Shown: piece after piece, positions 5,809 through 8,295 of the stretch | How the letters are laid out: each line of letters opens with the position of its first letter | Numbering within the stretch: the stretch's first letter is position 1 | Source: Actinomycetota bacterium | GTDB lineage: Bacteria > Actinomycetota > Actinomycetes > Streptosporangiales > Streptosporangiaceae | Direction: 5' to 3' | Assembly: GCA_003168295.1 (NCBI GenBank) | Contig: PMST01000085.1 | Location: 1,387 to 9,681 of the forward strand | Length of the DNA stretch: 8,295 bases | The notes under the pieces: generated by a model | The model's database searches: none | Told to the model about the DNA's origin: nothing | What the model saw: the letters and a program-made list of their open reading frames with translations, nothing else | Program-made: the position numbers and the translations under genes

Positions 5809-6837
5809 TCATGCGGCCGTGCGGGCGTAGAAGGACGGCGTTTCCGGCAGGTCGACTGCGACCTGGCCACCGCTCTTCATGGCCTGAACTCCGGCCGCGC
5901 AGGCGGCGGCAACTTTGTATCCGTCCCAGGCGGATGGCCCGTCGACGGTGCCGCGCCGGGCTGCGTCCACCCAGTACTGCACCTCGATGTCGAACGCCTG
6001 CCTGAAGCGGGACTTGAAGCTGGAATTCTCCTCGACCTGGAACCGGCCTTGCTGCCATAGCTGCATGCCTTGGGGCTGGCCGATGCGCGCGACGCCGCGC
6101 TGGAAAACCGCCTCGGTGGCGACCTGGTAGCCGAACTGGACGCTGACGTTCATCTCCACGTCCACCAGCACCCCGTTGTCGAGCTCCATGAGGACAAGGA
6201 TCGGCTCGCGCAGGTGCGCCGGACTCAGGGCGTTGCGCCGGGCGTAACGCACCTCGACAGACCGGATGGTAGCTCCGGCCAGCCACGGGATAACATCGAA
6301 CTCGTGTACGACTGAGTCGGTGATGAGCATGTCCTGGGTATAGCTGTCCGGCACCGTCGCATTGCGGTGAACGCCGCGCAGCAGCAGCAAGTCCCCGGCA
6401 GTACCCTCCGCGATGAGCTGCCGCAGTTGCCGGTACTCGGGGTCGAAGCGGCGCATGAACCCCACCTGGATCAGCTGACGGCCGCCCTTTTGCTCAGCCT
6501 GCAGGATCTGCCAGGAAGTTTCGGCATCCGGCGCCAGCGGCTTCTCGCACAGAATCGGCAGGCCGGCCTCCAGCACGGGCAGCAGCACCGGTTCGTGGAA
6601 CTGGCCCGGCGTCGCGACCAGGACAGCGTCCATGGTGCCGGCCGCTAGGGCGTCCTCAACGCGCCGGTAGGTGAGGGCGCCGGGCGCGAGAGCGGCAGCC
6701 GCGGCGGCTCGCGTGCCCTCCGGCTCGATGACGGCCGACACCACGGCACCAGCGGTGGTGTTGGTCAGTCGGGCGATGTGGTCGGCGCCGATCAATCCGG
6801 CTCCGACGACACCGACGCGGAGCTCACTAGTGCTCAT
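5809..6837 (-). CDS. iolG: myo-Inositol 2-dehydrogenase (Gfo/Idh/MocA family)
   Basis: The 342-residue enzyme has an N-terminal Rossmann domain with GAGLIG (12-17) and the family motif EKP (98-100), then a C-terminal alpha/beta substrate domain. K99, D174 and H178 match the catalytic Lys97, Asp172 and His176 of Bacillus subtilis inositol dehydrogenase at a constant offset of two. The surrounding phrases VGFMRRFDPEY, HRNATVPDSYTQDM and DSVVHEFDVIPWL are typical of IolG, as is GPSAWDGY near the C-terminus. It oxidises myo-inositol at C2 to 2-keto-myo-inositol (scyllo-inosose) with NAD+ in the cytoplasm, the first step of the pathway. Specificity for another inositol isomer is possible, as iol operons often carry several paralogues. 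GAAGGAAG (6854-6847) lies 9 bases before the ATG, and the gap to the upstream gene is 27 bp. Confidence 0.9.
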   Translation of the reverse strand: MSTSELRVGVVGAGLIGADHIARLTNTTAGAVVSAVIEPEGTRAAAAAALAPGALTYRRVEDALAAGTMDAVLVATPGQFHEPVLLPVLEAGLPILCEKPLAPDAETSWQILQAEQKGGRQLIQVGFMRRFDPEYRQLRQLIAEGTAGDLLLLRGVHRNATVPDSYTQDMLITDSVVHEFDVIPWLAGATIRSVEVRYARRNALSPAHLREPILVLMELDNGVLVDVEMNVSVQFGYQVATEAVFQRGVARIGQPQGMQLWQQGRFQVEENSSFKSRFRQAFDIEVQYWVDAARRGTVDGPSAWDGYKVAAACAAGVQAMKSGGQVAVDLPETPSFYARTAA

Positions 6838-6864
6838 GGCTCTCTGCTTCCTTCTAGCGGTGAA

Positions 6865-7806
6865 TTAGCGGGCGCGCGCCAGCGTCGTGCAGCTGAAGAT
6901 GTGCTGACGGGTACGGGTGGCGATGCCTAGCGGAAGGTCGATCTCCACGCCCGGCATGTCCTGCTCGACGATGGCGAAGATCTGCGCGTCAATCGCCGAG
7001 ACTGCTTCGATGACCGGCGCGAAGTCGGGAATCCCGGCTGGCGGCTCGACCATGACGTCGCGCGCGGCGTCGGCGAAGGCGGTGTCGTTCTTCAGTACCT
7101 CGGATAGCAGCTCGGGATCTACCTGCTTGAGGTGCAGATAGCCGATGCGGTCCGGATGGGCCTTGATGAGCTTGACGTTGTCGCCCCCGTAATAGGCGAA
7201 GTGACCGGTATCCAGGCACAAGTTCAGGTAGCGGGGGTCGGACAGCTCCAGCAGTTTCTCAACCTCAAGGTAGGTGCCGACATGGCTGTCGGCGTGCGAA
7301 TGGAACTGCTGGTGAACGCCGAACTGCTCCAGCAGTTCCTTCCCGAGCCGGTCGTGCCCGGCGGCGAGCTCGCTCCACTGCTCGTCAGTGAGCGTGCGGG
7401 CCTCGAGCGCCTCCCCGGTGGCATCCGAGCGCCACAGGTCAGGGATGACAACGATGTGCTCGGCGCCGAGGGCGTGCGCGAGGCCAGCGACCTTCACCGC
7501 CTGGTCCCAGGCGCGCTGCCACTGTTCGAGTCCCTTGTGGAAGCCGGTGAAGACAGTGCCGCCGCTCAGCCGCAGTTCGCGGCGGCCGAGTTCGTCTTCC
7601 AGCTGATGCGGGTCCGTGGGCAGGTAGCCGTAGGGCCCGAGCTCGATCCAGTGATAGCCCGCGGCCTGAACCTCGTCGAGGAAGCGCGGCCACGGGGTCT
7701 GCCGGGGATGTTCGGGAAACCAGACGCCCCACGAGTCCGGGGCCGTGCCGATCCGCAGCCCCTGGGTCCCGGCACCGAGGGAAGTCCTGGTAACGGTGTC
7801 GTTCAT
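6865..7806 (-). CDS. Sugar phosphate isomerase/epimerase, probably inosose dehydratase-like (IolE type)
   Basis: This 313-residue TIM-barrel protein belongs to the xylose-isomerase-like superfamily. Recognisable blocks are IGTAPDSWGVWFPEHP (19-34), WIELGPYGYLPTDP (53-66), FHSHADSHVGTYLEVEKLL (168-186), LCLDTGHFAYYGGD (196-209), IGYLHLKQVD (221-230) and IVEQDM (279-284). E181, D199, H225 and E281 are the likely metal-site ligands. Genes with the APDSWGVWF signature are common in actinobacterial and proteobacterial inositol operons, where they are called inosose dehydratase (IolE, 2-keto-myo-inositol to 3D-trihydroxycyclohexanedione) or just isomerase. The position between iolD and iolG supports IolE, but an isomerase (IolI-type) role cannot be excluded, so no symbol is given. 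AAGAAGGA (7819-7812) lies 5 bases before the ATG. Confidence 0.8.
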   Translation of the reverse strand: MNDTVTRTSLGAGTQGLRIGTAPDSWGVWFPEHPRQTPWPRFLDEVQAAGYHWIELGPYGYLPTDPHQLEDELGRRELRLSGGTVFTGFHKGLEQWQRAWDQAVKVAGLAHALGAEHIVVIPDLWRSDATGEALEARTLTDEQWSELAAGHDRLGKELLEQFGVHQQFHSHADSHVGTYLEVEKLLELSDPRYLNLCLDTGHFAYYGGDNVKLIKAHPDRIGYLHLKQVDPELLSEVLKNDTAFADAARDVMVEPPAGIPDFAPVIEAVSAIDAQIFAIVEQDMPGVEIDLPLGIATRTRQHIFSCTTLARAR

Positions 7807-7854
7807 CGTTGTCCTTCTTCGTGCGGGTGATTGTGTGTTTGCTTCCGGTCGAGG

Positions 7855-8295
7855 TCAGCCCAGCAGGGGTCGCTGCTTCTTGCGCTGCTCGAGGTAGTCG
7901 GCGTACGCCTGCCGGGTGCTGTTCAGGCTGGAGACCTGTGCCACCGGTACGTCCCACCAGCCTTCGCCGTCGGGGGCGTAGGCAAGGGGATCGGAGTTGA
8001 TATGGATAAGGGTCGAGGTGGTACTGGCCTTGGCCGCGGTGACCGCGGCGGACAGCTGCCCGGCCGCGTCCTGGCCCGGCTTGATCTCGATGACGTCGAT
8101 CCCGTAGCTGCGGGCGTTTGCGGCCAGGTCTACCACCGTCAGGAGCTCGCCGGACTCGAAGTTGCGCTGATCTCTATCTAGATAGCGGTAGCGGGTGCCG
8201 AAGCGCTCGGAGCCAACCGTCTCCGACAGGTGCCCGATCGAGGCATAGCCCTCGTTCTGGATGAGCACGACGATGATCTTGATGCCCTCCGCGAC
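7855..8295 (-). CDS. iolD: 3D-(3,5/4)-trihydroxycyclohexane-1,2-dione hydrolase IolD, C-terminal part only
   Basis: The frame is open from the right window edge to TGA at 7857-7855, giving the last 146 residues of a longer protein; the true start lies outside the window. IolD is a thiamine-diphosphate enzyme that opens the ring of the trihydroxycyclohexanedione to 5-deoxyglucuronate. Seen here is the end of the C-terminal cofactor domain. VVLIQNEGYASIGHLSE carries the Asn that closes the thiamine-diphosphate/Mg motif. RFGTRYRYLD, the VDLAANARSYG segment and DGEGWWDVPVAQVS near the end follow, all characteristic of IolD. It is the most upstream visible gene of the minus-strand operon, 48 bp before the IolE-like gene. 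Only the internal GTG at 8268-8266 could look like a start, but protein similarity continues upstream of it. Confidence 0.88.
   Translation of the reverse strand, partial: VAEGIKIIVVLIQNEGYASIGHLSETVGSERFGTRYRYLDRDQRNFESGELLTVVDLAANARSYGIDVIEIKPGQDAAGQLSAAVTAAKASTTSTLIHINSDPLAYAPDGEGWWDVPVAQVSSLNSTRQAYADYLEQRKKQRPLLG

Noticed and set aside
5775..5870. A 32-codon N-terminal extension of IolH
   Set aside because: It overlaps the end of iolG, is low-complexity, and the strong ribosome binding site supports the start at 5774.

Overview
The window comes from a very GC-rich actinobacterium (Streptosporangiales/Streptomyces-like). This is inferred from strong third-position GC, GGAGG-type ribosome binding sites and the actinomycete style of every gene family seen. 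Nothing identifies the species.

Left region (1-3136). On the minus strand, an ECF sigma factor (891-1490) overlaps by ATGA the start of a zinc-finger anti-sigma-like membrane protein. That second gene starts at 894 and runs off the left edge of the window. Divergently, on the plus strand, is a two-gene redox operon: a DUF2231-type four-helix membrane protein fused to a C-terminal Rieske [2Fe-2S] domain (1767-2783), then a small free-standing Rieske ferredoxin (2786-3136).

Middle region (3137-4067). A conspicuously AT-rich promoter-like stretch precedes a sugar-phosphate isomerase/epimerase gene that has lost its centre. Its N-terminal half (3319 to about 3753) is joined, out of frame, to its C-terminal tail (to 3926). 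Behind it, at 3952-4050, lies a second relic: about 30 residues carrying the TGxxxGIG-like nucleotide-binding turn of a short-chain dehydrogenase (SDR), closed by stops on both sides. An intact SDR of visibly lower GC follows (4067-4861).

Right region (4896-8295). A minus-strand operon for myo-inositol catabolism reads, in transcription order: iolD (3' end only), an inosose-dehydratase-like TIM-barrel protein, iolG (inositol 2-dehydrogenase) and iolH. The gaps are 27-48 bp. IolG oxidises myo-inositol to 2-keto-myo-inositol, an IolE-type protein would dehydrate this to the dione, and IolD hydrolyses the dione ring. IolH is an associated isomerase-like protein of unproven role. The intact SDR converges on this operon, and the isomerase pseudogene belongs to the same broad superfamily as two operon members. 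The middle region therefore looks like a degraded and partly replaced carbohydrate-catabolism unit beside a functional iol operon.

No RNA gene, CRISPR array, IS element or origin was recognised. I see no wholly new system. The points most worth a second look are the double decay (gapped isomerase plus SDR relic), the paired membrane and soluble Rieske proteins, and the unusual metal-site residues of IolH.
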